From Bin80 sp964503085 (GTDB taxonomy: Bacteria; Bacteroidota; Rhodothermia; Rhodothermales; Bin80), in assembly GCA_964503085.1 (NCBI GenBank), contig CAZCYQ010000005.1:1-64000 (forward strand): a stretch of 64,000 bases of DNA, given 5' to 3'. The translations under genes were made by a program, and so were the position numbers. The notes under the pieces were generated by a model, which did no database searches, was not told where the DNA came from, and saw nothing but the letters and a program-made list of their open reading frames with translations. Position 1 is the stretch's first letter, and every line of letters begins with the position of its first letter. Positions 1 to 8,565 of this stretch are shown here, one piece after another.

Positions 1-124
1 TCGTGGACAGGACGCCCTCAATTTGACGAGAATAGGTATTTTCGGGCAAACACTAATTACAGAATTCACTGTTCTGGAAGAATTGCCTCTGGCATAATGC
101 CAAATAAAAAACTGCGATTACCTG

Positions 125-1435
125 CTATTGGATCATTATCTGATCGAAAAGGAGCGAGTCAATATGGATGGATGCGGATCTGCGGAGTGCATCAATGAGT
201 GTGGTGTCTGGATTCAGTTGACGCATGGAGTTGGCCAAATAGGTCCTTGTATAGTATTCCACATCTCTTTGCACAATAGCGTCCTCTTCCAGATTGGCAT
301 CTGTCCCGGCTAATGCAAACGCTTCGTTGCGCACTGCACGTCCTATAGAAGCAGCAGGTCTGGACCTTGCTTCCCTGAACGGAAGTTCAGAGAACCAGAA
401 AAAATAATCCTCAGCAGTAAAGGTCTGCGCCGTTTCGTTCATGATGAACGTTGCCAGGGGCGTCGTAGGTATAAGTGGTGGGGCTGGGGTGTCGTAATCA
501 TTGTTTAGCGTCATCGGACCGCTCGAGACCCGACGTTCAATTCTGGCAAGGGCGGCGTCCAAGGCACGTAAGCCCTGTGGGTCAATGCGTACATCGCGGT
601 TCTCCATGAAGGTGCGCACAAAGCGATCCCCTTCCAGCCGACGCTTACGGATACGTAAAAGGCTTGCAATACCGATCTTTCGATTCTGGAACTCCGATTC
701 CGTTATGATTGGGGTTGCAATACGATCTTCAATTTTGATGATGTGCCATCCTTGCCGGCTGCGTACTGGTGCAGAAAAACTCCCTGTCACCAATGCAAAG
801 GCCGTCTCAGCGAAGGCATCGTCTACCTGAAAGTAACGGATCTCGCCAAGCCATCCAGCCGTAGAGTCAAAATTCACGGTCTGGAAGCAGATCTGTGCTT
901 CATCAATAAAAGATGTCCCCGCCTGAAGTCTTGTGTAAGCAGCGTTAGCTTCCAACTCATCACCATAAAACAGATGACGGGCTATAACGGGTTGCTTATA
1001 TCGTGCAAATGCTTGGCGAATCTCGGTCTCTGTTGGTTGCGGCAGCTGCTCGAGAAACTCCAACTCATAGTACCTACCACCCAGGGCACGTTTTCTGGCC
1101 AAGTCAATGAATAATGCGAGCGAGGTGTCCGCGTCCAGTTTGCGGCGGAGTGCTTCTTCATACCAAATCTGGTCCTCAATCAGAGTGTTTAGGTGGCTGT
1201 AGCGTGCTGCTGGGGTATCATTTTGGCCGCTGCGAATAAGCACATCCACATAGGAACGTTCGAATTCGCCGACTGTGATACTGTAGCCGTTTACGTCGGC
1301 CAGTGCCTGGTCCTTCTCACTTGAAGGTGGGGAACAGCCAACAGCCAAGAGAAATATTGCCCCCCAGACGCTAGAAGTACATCCGAAAATCAACCACCTG
1401 CGTCTGCCCGAGAAGGTTAAATGGCGTGTATGCAT
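125..1435 (-). CDS. Parvulin-type peptidyl-prolyl isomerase lipoprotein (SurA/PpiC-like)
   Basis: Predicted periplasmic peptidyl-prolyl cis-trans isomerase and chaperone. From the ATG at 1435 the 436-aa product has a basic signal segment and a lipobox (LAVGC, Cys34), so it should be membrane anchored. A SurA-like helical N-terminal part is followed by one parvulin domain at about residues 148-236, with the ARHLF active-site histidine strand, GWLGEIRYF and the closing RQGWHIIKIED. The C-terminal 200 residues have no second recognisable parvulin copy. The start lies 65 bp inside the upstream PorV-like gene; the open frame reaches back to 1471, but the 1435 ATG gives a proper signal peptide. It is the last gene of the coupled operon beginning at 11114, which suggests it helps fold the outer-membrane proteins encoded upstream. 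Family call firm; substrate inferred. Confidence 0.85.
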   Translation of the reverse strand: MHTRHLTFSGRRRWLIFGCTSSVWGAIFLLAVGCSPPSSEKDQALADVNGYSITVGEFERSYVDVLIRSGQNDTPAARYSHLNTLIEDQIWYEEALRRKLDADTSLALFIDLARKRALGGRYYELEFLEQLPQPTETEIRQAFARYKQPVIARHLFYGDELEANAAYTRLQAGTSFIDEAQICFQTVNFDSTAGWLGEIRYFQVDDAFAETAFALVTGSFSAPVRSRQGWHIIKIEDRIATPIITESEFQNRKIGIASLLRIRKRRLEGDRFVRTFMENRDVRIDPQGLRALDAALARIERRVSSGPMTLNNDYDTPAPPLIPTTPLATFIMNETAQTFTAEDYFFWFSELPFREARSRPAASIGRAVRNEAFALAGTDANLEEDAIVQRDVEYYTRTYLANSMRQLNPDTTLIDALRRSASIHIDSLLFDQIMIQ

Positions 1436-2426
1436 AATCAAATCCGATTCGCAAACCAAATGCCCGAACATCTACCCCGGCCCCAAAGGTCGCGTGACTG
1501 TCGACATTATCTAGAAACAGATCTTTGTAGCCGCTTCGAAGGTCAAAATTAAAGGTACGGTTATGGACACGGAGTTGTGCTCCGACATCACTGTTCAGAC
1601 TGTTGTCGTTGCTTTGCTGGATATCTGCAAGGGCCATCAATTCCATCATACCGACTTGCACCACAGGCATGGCCATACCAAACTTGAAGGAGAGTGGCAG
1701 GTCCCACGCATCCATTTCGATACGGGCGGGAATATCCGGGTTATTGCCACTGGTAGTCTCGTCAATATCAACAAATACGACATTGTTGATACCGCTCATT
1801 TGCATTTTGCCGCCGAAATTCTGGATTGATGCCGCCAGAACCAATCCACCGAGGTAACCGGACTGAAGAACGAATCCTACATCAAAGCCAATGGTGCTGG
1901 CGTCCATATCCCTGATTTGCTGGCGCACATACTTGGCGGTGCCACCAAAGTAAAATGACTCGGTCAGCGGCTGCGCATAGCTCAGGCCCAAACTGAAATC
2001 ATTTGCGCGAAAGGTTTCGCCAGTTCCCTCAGGAAAAGCTATTGTACGTACGATCATAGTACCGTAGTTTACAGCAGCTACACTGAGTCCCAGCACACGA
2101 TCACCTGAAATAGGGATCACGGCTGCGGCTGCGTTGTAGTCAATGTCTGCGAACCAGCGCGAATGAGAGAGGAACACACTGCCTGAGGAGTTATCGCCAT
2201 AGGTTCGTGCAGCTCCGGCAGGATTCCAAAAGAGCGCGTCAGCACCGGTTGCAAGGGCGGTGTATGCATGCCCCAATGCCTGACCGCGTGCCCCAGTTCC
2301 GATAGTAAGGAAGGCGGCGGCTGTCGTACCGGATCGGCTTTGCGCAACCACGGTACAGGCCATGCACAGGATCAGTGTGATTAGCAGGATAAGCCGGCGT
2401 GTCAATATGCGTATCATGTGGTTCAT
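1371..2426 (-). CDS. PorV/UPF0164-like outer-membrane beta-barrel protein
   Basis: 351-aa outer-membrane protein with a signal peptide (start MNHMIRILTRR, cleavage after ...VVAQ). The N-terminal signature GTGARGQALGHAYTA followed by ALFWNPAGAA is typical of the PorV/PorQ/UPF0164 family, FadL-like barrels. In T9SS organisms PorV proteins carry cargo from the translocon to the attachment complex. The start is fixed by ATGA coupling: the ATG at 2426 overlaps the TGA of the upstream 1126-aa gene. A paralogue sits in the same relative place at 54184. Being directly behind a giant T9SS-sorted protein, it could be a dedicated shuttle for that cargo; this is inference. It ends in an aromatic residue (MYF), as outer-membrane barrels usually do. 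Confidence 0.85.
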   Translation of the reverse strand: MNHMIRILTRRLILLITLILCMACTVVAQSRSGTTAAAFLTIGTGARGQALGHAYTALATGADALFWNPAGAARTYGDNSSGSVFLSHSRWFADIDYNAAAAVIPISGDRVLGLSVAAVNYGTMIVRTIAFPEGTGETFRANDFSLGLSYAQPLTESFYFGGTAKYVRQQIRDMDASTIGFDVGFVLQSGYLGGLVLAASIQNFGGKMQMSGINNVVFVDIDETTSGNNPDIPARIEMDAWDLPLSFKFGMAMPVVQVGMMELMALADIQQSNDNSLNSDVGAQLRVHNRTFNFDLRSGYKDLFLDNVDSHATFGAGVDVRAFGLRIGFDYAYTPFNLLGQTQVVDFRMYF

Positions 2427-5400
2427 TTGACAAGTGCAAATTTGCCCACATGCTCCCCAATACCTGGGGCTTCTATGTGAAACATATATACACCGAACGC
2501 AACATCCTGCTGCTCTTCTGTACGAAGATCCCACCACTCAGAACCATCACTGACTATACCGTCATGATGTAGCGTTCGGATCAGTTCTCCTCGGATGTTA
2601 AAGATGCGGATGGTGCACTGTGGAGGCAGGTGAATGAACTGTACTCGTCGCTCTCCGCGGCCTTCAATCTGGCTCCGCGGTTCAAATGCAGAAGAACCAA
2701 CATAAGGATTGGGAACGACCGCAATACGATCAAGCTCACTACGTGCAAGGTCTGTATCAATGGATGATGAGCGAAGCGTAAACTGAAAAAAGTCTCCGGT
2801 AGCAAAAGGCTTTCTTGAACTCACATGGAAAGAATTTCCCGCGGAAGGGGCAATAGAACTACCTCCATCAGCAGCGCTGAACCTGATACGGTAACGAAAA
2901 CGCCAGGGGCCACGTCCGGTAGGTCTTTCAGCGATGATCGCATGGTCACCGGCATCAAAGACCCTGCTGCCATTGGTATCCTGCATGAACAGTTCGGCCG
3001 GCGTCCCCTTTGTTTCGTTTATGGTAAAGATGGGTACCTCCTCGCGCAAATACCCAAAGAAACGCGGTGGACGATAAAGGGAGTCGCTGGGTGAAACCCA
3101 GATCAGTTTGTAGTCATCCGGTGAAGCACGGAAGGCGGCCGTAGTGTCTCGGTCCACAGAGGCAAGCCAGTTAGTGTCGTATCCGTCCAGTGTGCGCGGA
3201 TCCAGGTCATACACTTCATTTTGTGTACCCTCATTAGCTAGGAAGCCGGTTTGTAACTTGTCCAGTTCACAGCCCAGGGGTGCAGGGCATTCGACGTTAT
3301 TTATTTCGATGATGAAGCCTTCGGCGGGTGGAGTTGCATCAATCATCGGAGAGGGGCCAAGGAGCACCTCGCCGGAAACGATGTTGGTTACATCGAAGGC
3401 CGTCGTTTCGTAGAGATCAGAGACATCTGACACGAGTTCGCTGAAGAATGAGATACGGTAAATACCATCAAAGTCAGCTTGGGTCTCTTGGATGATGCTT
3501 ACGGTAATTGAGCCTGAACCAACGCCTTCCGTCACACGACTCAAATCTTCATTGGCACCACCCTGGACGTATCCCGCAGGTACAGACCGCGGTGTCACTA
3601 CAGCTGCGTTGCGCGAAAACCCGGTCAAGCGCCCGGCTTGATTGACACTGACGTTGAAAGAATTTTCCTGAGGATCAATTCCCTCTTTGGTGGCATCGTC
3701 AGAATCTCGCACCCCGCGGTCATAAGCCACAAGGGCATAGTAGTACGTAATTCCATTGGTCACGTCTTCGTCGACATAGTGGAATTGAAGTCCCGTATTA
3801 TCTCCAAGATAATAGACAGCTTCCCCTTCCAGTACGGTTACGGGCCCCTGGATGTCATTATCGAGATCCCACTGCGCAATAGGTTTAAAGAAAGTTGCTG
3901 CGCCGTCCACGTCGGTAATGGTGCGGGCATCAAAGAGTAGGGGATCCGTGCCTTTATAGAGTTTGAATCCCTCAAAATCAAACTCCTGGATGAAGCGGTC
4001 GAAGCTTCGAACCGCAACGGTATCCCAGCTCAGGACCACCTGTCCGTCACCGGGAACTGCCGTGAGAGCGGGCAGGAAAGGAGGCTGGGCAAAATTGTAG
4101 TCAGCGTTAAAGATGCTTTGAGCTGTCCGCCGATTCTTGAAAAAGTCACGCTCATCTTCGCCGAAAATCCAGGCGGTGGAGAAAAAATCGGTCCCATTTG
4201 ACTCAAGTCCGACTGGGCCGGAAGAGAACAAAATGAAGGGTTCAAGATCTGCTTTGAAAGCGTCCGGTTTTGTGCCCAACGGGAACTGTGCATAGTTGCT
4301 GATCCTGTCCCACATCCATGCATCGTCCCGCAGGTTATCCCCGCTCTCGTAGAAAGGACGCGTCTGCAGATCAAAGCCAGTCAATCCGACCTGATCAGAT
4401 TCATCTACATCCAGCTCGTCGAAATTGGGTTCGCCAAGGGTTGGTATCCCATCGGCTTCGCCATCGTCTGGGCCGGGGTAGCCCAGATCAAACGGGCCCT
4501 GCCCGTCACGTCCGACATCATTATTAAGTGCTTCTCCTGGATCCAAGACGCCATTGTTGTTCTCGTCAGAAAAACCAACCCAGTCCAGGTTCTCGTCTCC
4601 GGTCCACCATCGTCCTGCCTGATACGCGGGGCGCGACTCAACCGCACCATTGTAGGCCTCAAAATTGGCCAGGTCATACATTGAGTTAACGGTACTCAGA
4701 ATTGCTTGCTGTCCTTCTATGAGCATGCCTGGCCCATTAAACCTGGACTCATCTATGATACCGTCTTCGTCATTATCCAGGCCGTCAGTCGCCCGAGCGG
4801 GGCTTTCCAAGAATGCAAACCCAGTATAACCTAGCGGGTATGTGCCTCCGGTGGAGCGCGTACCGATTCCATCTTGATCCCAGCCGTAGGCTACGTCCTG
4901 CTGTGGATCAAATGCAGCGTTCTCATCGCCTTCTTCGTTACCCAGACCATAATCCATTATTTGGCCAAGGTAGAGGTCTGTATGTGCTTTTTCGGTTACG
5001 TTTGTAATTCGATAGAGGATGAACATGAGATCTTCCGCAAGCACATTCGCCCATTGAAAGAGGCGGACCTGTGTCTGCAGCCCCATTCCGCCAATCGTGG
5101 AATCTACGGCGCTTGGATAGAAAACTCCGTATTCACTGTTGGGTCTTTGGGTGTCGGAGTCAATGGCATACTCCAAGTCTGTGAAATCATCCATCACATA
5201 AAAACTCTCCAGATCTGCATTGAACACTCCCCTGCCAAAAAAACCGTTCCAATTACCCGGCCAACCTGGATCATCGGGAATATTCAACCGGTCGGGCCAG
5301 AACTGCGGCCACGACGTGGGATCGTCACTTAATGCAGGTGTTGGTGTTCGTTGTCCAGTGATTGGATCCAGGCGGTTTTCGTCCATGAATCCGGGTAGTG

Positions 5401-5803
5401 GGGTCCACCCCCAAAGTGATCCATCAGGACTCAGCCGTTTGCCAAAATCTCGATACGTAAGGATAACAGGGTTTAGGGTTGTATCGCCTCGGGCTCCCGG
5501 AAAAAATTCTCGCCATTTGGTCCTTTCCCCTGGGACCTGGCCGGCCACCATAATGCCGACGCCGTCAATATGCCGTCCACCTATGCCACGTGGCCAAACA
5601 CCGAACGGGATGTCATTCCAACGTGCAAGCTCACCGTGGTTACGGAAATTCGTCTCTATGAGATTACCATCCATAACTCCACGCGCGATAAGTGTCTCGT
5701 CTCCCCGAAGATCCGAGGAGATGTTTTGCCCATAGCTGGTTACGGTCAGTGTGCAAGTGGCAGCCAGACCGAGAATGAGCCAACGGATTCGCGCGCGTTG
5801 CAT
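2423..5803 (-). CDS. Large secreted protein with FN3-like domain and T9SS C-terminal sorting domain
   Basis: 1126-aa exported protein with a Sec signal peptide (cleavage near SYGQ). The N-terminal 570 residues are unrecognised and tryptophan/aspartate rich. At about residues 341-352 lies a calcium-loop-like segment (DNDEDGIIDES), and later DENNNGVLDPGE, reminiscent of thrombospondin type-3/dockerin loops. An FN3-like domain follows at about 575-690 (PGDGQVVLSW ... TYYYALVAYDRG). The end, from VVPNPYVGSSAFEP on, is a FlgD/T9SS-type Ig sorting domain with IRIFNIRGELIRTL and terminal FALVK. The start overlaps the stop of the TonB receptor by one base (TAATG). It is homologous in order, length and C-terminus to the 1134-aa protein at 50775. 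Probably surface exposed and partnered with the receptor; molecular function unknown. Confidence 0.8.
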   Translation of the reverse strand: MQRARIRWLILGLAATCTLTVTSYGQNISSDLRGDETLIARGVMDGNLIETNFRNHGELARWNDIPFGVWPRGIGGRHIDGVGIMVAGQVPGERTKWREFFPGARGDTTLNPVILTYRDFGKRLSPDGSLWGWTPLPGFMDENRLDPITGQRTPTPALSDDPTSWPQFWPDRLNIPDDPGWPGNWNGFFGRGVFNADLESFYVMDDFTDLEYAIDSDTQRPNSEYGVFYPSAVDSTIGGMGLQTQVRLFQWANVLAEDLMFILYRITNVTEKAHTDLYLGQIMDYGLGNEEGDENAAFDPQQDVAYGWDQDGIGTRSTGGTYPLGYTGFAFLESPARATDGLDNDEDGIIDESRFNGPGMLIEGQQAILSTVNSMYDLANFEAYNGAVESRPAYQAGRWWTGDENLDWVGFSDENNNGVLDPGEALNNDVGRDGQGPFDLGYPGPDDGEADGIPTLGEPNFDELDVDESDQVGLTGFDLQTRPFYESGDNLRDDAWMWDRISNYAQFPLGTKPDAFKADLEPFILFSSGPVGLESNGTDFFSTAWIFGEDERDFFKNRRTAQSIFNADYNFAQPPFLPALTAVPGDGQVVLSWDTVAVRSFDRFIQEFDFEGFKLYKGTDPLLFDARTITDVDGAATFFKPIAQWDLDNDIQGPVTVLEGEAVYYLGDNTGLQFHYVDEDVTNGITYYYALVAYDRGVRDSDDATKEGIDPQENSFNVSVNQAGRLTGFSRNAAVVTPRSVPAGYVQGGANEDLSRVTEGVGSGSITVSIIQETQADFDGIYRISFFSELVSDVSDLYETTAFDVTNIVSGEVLLGPSPMIDATPPAEGFIIEINNVECPAPLGCELDKLQTGFLANEGTQNEVYDLDPRTLDGYDTNWLASVDRDTTAAFRASPDDYKLIWVSPSDSLYRPPRFFGYLREEVPIFTINETKGTPAELFMQDTNGSRVFDAGDHAIIAERPTGRGPWRFRYRIRFSAADGGSSIAPSAGNSFHVSSRKPFATGDFFQFTLRSSSIDTDLARSELDRIAVVPNPYVGSSAFEPRSQIEGRGERRVQFIHLPPQCTIRIFNIRGELIRTLHHDGIVSDGSEWWDLRTEEQQDVAFGVYMFHIEAPGIGEHVGKFALVK

Positions 5804-8565
5804 TAGAAACGGTAATTAAGCCCGACACTGACTTTGCGGGGTGCACCAAAATTTTCCTGGCGATAATAAAACTCGTCTAGACTGTTGAGCCCCCCTACCT
5901 GTGCACCGGTTCGTCGGAATAATTCTAACGTAACAGATTCGTCGGCCCGTCCAGTGTCCTCGTAAACTCCAACTTCCTGTATGGTATCAAAAAGGTTCTG
6001 GGCCTGCAGGAACAGTTGCAGATTTGCTTTAATACCGGGTATACGATAGTATATGCGTACATCTGTCCCGAATAGAGACGGTTTGGTTGCGTTGTTCTTT
6101 TTTGAAGATCGAATGAACTCACGTACAGTTGTGTATGGCGTACCACTCTGCAGTCGGTTGATGAATGTGACGGAAAGTCCGGCTACCGGTTCTACAGTGA
6201 TGGTATTGTTGAGTACGTGCCTGCGATCCCAGTCTAGGCGCACAAGGGAAAGAATTTCGTCCAGGCCAGCCTGCTGCCGACCAAAGGCTTCGCCCGGGCT
6301 GGAGGAGGTGCCTTCGGCAAACTGCAGCGTATAGTCAACGGTCCAGCTCAGGATGCCACCAGGTCGCTGGAAGAGTGAAAAAGTGAGGCCCCTTATGGTG
6401 CCGTAGTCGCGGTTAATCCACCGGATAATGAAGTCTCCTTGCGGGGTTCGTGCGATTTCCTGGCCAGTCAGGTTACGTACATCTTTTGAAAAGATGGTGA
6501 TCTCCATGCCAATCCGGCGTGTAAATCCCTGTTGCAGGCCCACCTCAAAGGAAAGTGTGCGCTCAGGATTAATTCCCGGGTTACCAAATGAATTTGAAAG
6601 GGAGGCCGGGTTGACTTCGTACTCCGGGTTGGTGTACAGAAGCCCAAATGAGGGAATCTGGAAGAAGAGCCCGGCTGAAAATCGCATAACACCGGTTTCC
6701 GAAATGGGAAAGGCCACGCCCAGGCGTGGGCTGAGTTGCATGTCCACCTTGGCCGGTTCGCGATTGGAGATCGTGCTTTCGGGATTATCGGGGTCCGGTA
6801 TTTCTTCAAGTTCTCCCTGTCCCCAATCCAAAGGTGACAGATAATCAGGATCAAAATAATCGAAGCGCAGGCCTGCATTAACGATAAGTCCGGTAAACTC
6901 CATCTTATCTTGCGCATAGGCAGATAACTCTACCGGCTTTGCCTGGAGGGAGTTATCGGCGAACTGGTCGGGGGAGGGTTGGGGTAGGTTGCCGGTCCGG
7001 AAGGAGCGTTCAATGCCAAAATCCCTGTTGTCCAGGGTATGCCAGCGGGCTTGCACTCCAATTTTCATCAGGTGCACGCGATTTAGCTGTTGGGAGTAGT
7101 CGGCAACAACAGTATGAGTTGCTGTAAGCTGATCGCTGGTGGAAAGGTCATTGCCACCTACGGCAAATGCGTTTGCACCCTGCAAAAAGGAAAAGTCACT
7201 GCTCACGTAACGTTCGTCAAAAGGCGACTCAAACAGATACACATCCGTTTTATCGTGCAGGTAGCTGTACGATAGATTTGCAAATGCGCTACTGCCTATG
7301 GTGTAATGCAATCCGAGGATGTGAGTCTGATTGAGGAAATGTACGGTATTGATGCCGTCAGGGATGTACTTGAGGTTATGGTTGTATGGCTGGAACGTGC
7401 CAGACTGGAAGAAGACGTTGTAGTCTACATTAAACCGCGGTGTAATCACGTATCCCAGGGTAGCATTCACGGACACACGCTCTGTACTGTTACGGGGCAC
7501 AAATGCACCATCTCCCGAGGAATCAATGATCCAGGCATCACGCGACACACCGGTATTTAGGTTTTGGGAAGAATCAGACGGAGCAAAGAGGTTTCGTCCG
7601 ATAAAGTGCGAGTTATCCTGCAGGTAACGAACTGTTGCCTGTAGACCGAGGCGGTTAGGGATCAGGGGCCCTCCTAGGGAAGCCTGCACATCAAGGAGAT
7701 TCGGCAGGCTTGCAGCGTCCAGATAGGAGACGGTATCAGGTTTGAAGTCCGTGGCAGAGAGTGATGAGCCGGGATCGGTTGTGCGGCCGACAAATTCCAG
7801 CTCTCGGTTACTTGCAATGGCACCTGCGTAGGCTAGCAAAGAGCCACTCCACTGGTCAGGCACATCTTTGGTCACAATATTCACTACGCCACTGGTCGCC
7901 TGGCCGTACTCGGCATTAAACACTCCACTGATCACTTCCAGGCTCTCAACCATATTTTGTTCAATTTCGAATGCAGCATCTTTACTAAAGGCGTTGGTGA
8001 TTGGAACACCGTTGACCAGATAGGTCACTTCCCCGGTGCGTCCTCCCCGGAAGTGTCCATCAACGACGCCTGCCTGCAGATTGATTGCATCCCGCACATT
8101 CGTCACGGGTAGGACTTCAAGTTGCTCCGCATCAATAACAGCGGTCGTTGTAGTGCGATCCATCTCTACGATAGGGCGCTCAGCTACAACCACGAGTTCT
8201 TCGCCTTCAATAGCCTCCTCACGCAACTCAAAATTAACGGTTGTTGTTTGGTCCTGTACTACGCGGACATTCTGGGTAGTGACCGTTGCGAAGCCTACGA
8301 AGGAGGCCTGGACGCTATACGTGCCAGGCGGAATATTGAGGATATAATAGTATCCGTCAGCGTCGGTCACGCCCCCCATCAGGGTTCCGGCAAGATGAAC
8401 ATTGACGCCAGGAAGCCCTTGATTGGTGCCTGCTTCAAGAACCCTCCCGGAAATCTTGCCAGTTGGGCCAAAGGGGTAGGCAATTAAATTACCCGCCCCT
8501 CCGGCACCAACCATCAATAAAAGTATGAGCGACGCAGCAAAACCGCGACGCAGCTGACCATGCAT
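5803..8565 (-). CDS. TonB-dependent outer-membrane receptor with carboxypeptidase-regulatory-like domain
   Basis: 920-aa receptor: signal peptide, a CarboxypepD_reg/Ig-like domain at about residues 36-115 (GKISGRVLEAGTNQGLPGVN, TDADGYYYILNIPPGTY), a plug from about 130 to 235 (LEVISGVFNAEYGQATSGVV is the conserved plug end), then a 22-strand-type barrel ending VSVGLNYRF. Such SusC-like receptors use proton-motive force via TonB-ExbBD to import large substrates. The start overlaps the stop of the CBM9-like gene by one base (TAATG), as does its own stop with the next gene. No SusD homologue is adjacent; the 1126-aa T9SS protein occupies that position. Substrate unknown; a saccharide is suggested by the CBM9-like partner and the LacI regulator upstream. 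Confidence 0.9.
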   Translation of the reverse strand: MHGQLRRGFAASLILLLMVGAGGAGNLIAYPFGPTGKISGRVLEAGTNQGLPGVNVHLAGTLMGGVTDADGYYYILNIPPGTYSVQASFVGFATVTTQNVRVVQDQTTTVNFELREEAIEGEELVVVAERPIVEMDRTTTTAVIDAEQLEVLPVTNVRDAINLQAGVVDGHFRGGRTGEVTYLVNGVPITNAFSKDAAFEIEQNMVESLEVISGVFNAEYGQATSGVVNIVTKDVPDQWSGSLLAYAGAIASNRELEFVGRTTDPGSSLSATDFKPDTVSYLDAASLPNLLDVQASLGGPLIPNRLGLQATVRYLQDNSHFIGRNLFAPSDSSQNLNTGVSRDAWIIDSSGDGAFVPRNSTERVSVNATLGYVITPRFNVDYNVFFQSGTFQPYNHNLKYIPDGINTVHFLNQTHILGLHYTIGSSAFANLSYSYLHDKTDVYLFESPFDERYVSSDFSFLQGANAFAVGGNDLSTSDQLTATHTVVADYSQQLNRVHLMKIGVQARWHTLDNRDFGIERSFRTGNLPQPSPDQFADNSLQAKPVELSAYAQDKMEFTGLIVNAGLRFDYFDPDYLSPLDWGQGELEEIPDPDNPESTISNREPAKVDMQLSPRLGVAFPISETGVMRFSAGLFFQIPSFGLLYTNPEYEVNPASLSNSFGNPGINPERTLSFEVGLQQGFTRRIGMEITIFSKDVRNLTGQEIARTPQGDFIIRWINRDYGTIRGLTFSLFQRPGGILSWTVDYTLQFAEGTSSSPGEAFGRQQAGLDEILSLVRLDWDRRHVLNNTITVEPVAGLSVTFINRLQSGTPYTTVREFIRSSKKNNATKPSLFGTDVRIYYRIPGIKANLQLFLQAQNLFDTIQEVGVYEDTGRADESVTLELFRRTGAQVGGLNSLDEFYYRQENFGAPRKVSVGLNYRF

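Noticed and set aside
1..197. Plus-strand frame open from the window edge to 197, and a minus-strand frame leaving the left edge
   Set aside because: The plus frame overlaps the end of the parvulin gene on the other strand and resembles no family; the minus frame has no convincing start. Both are too short to support.
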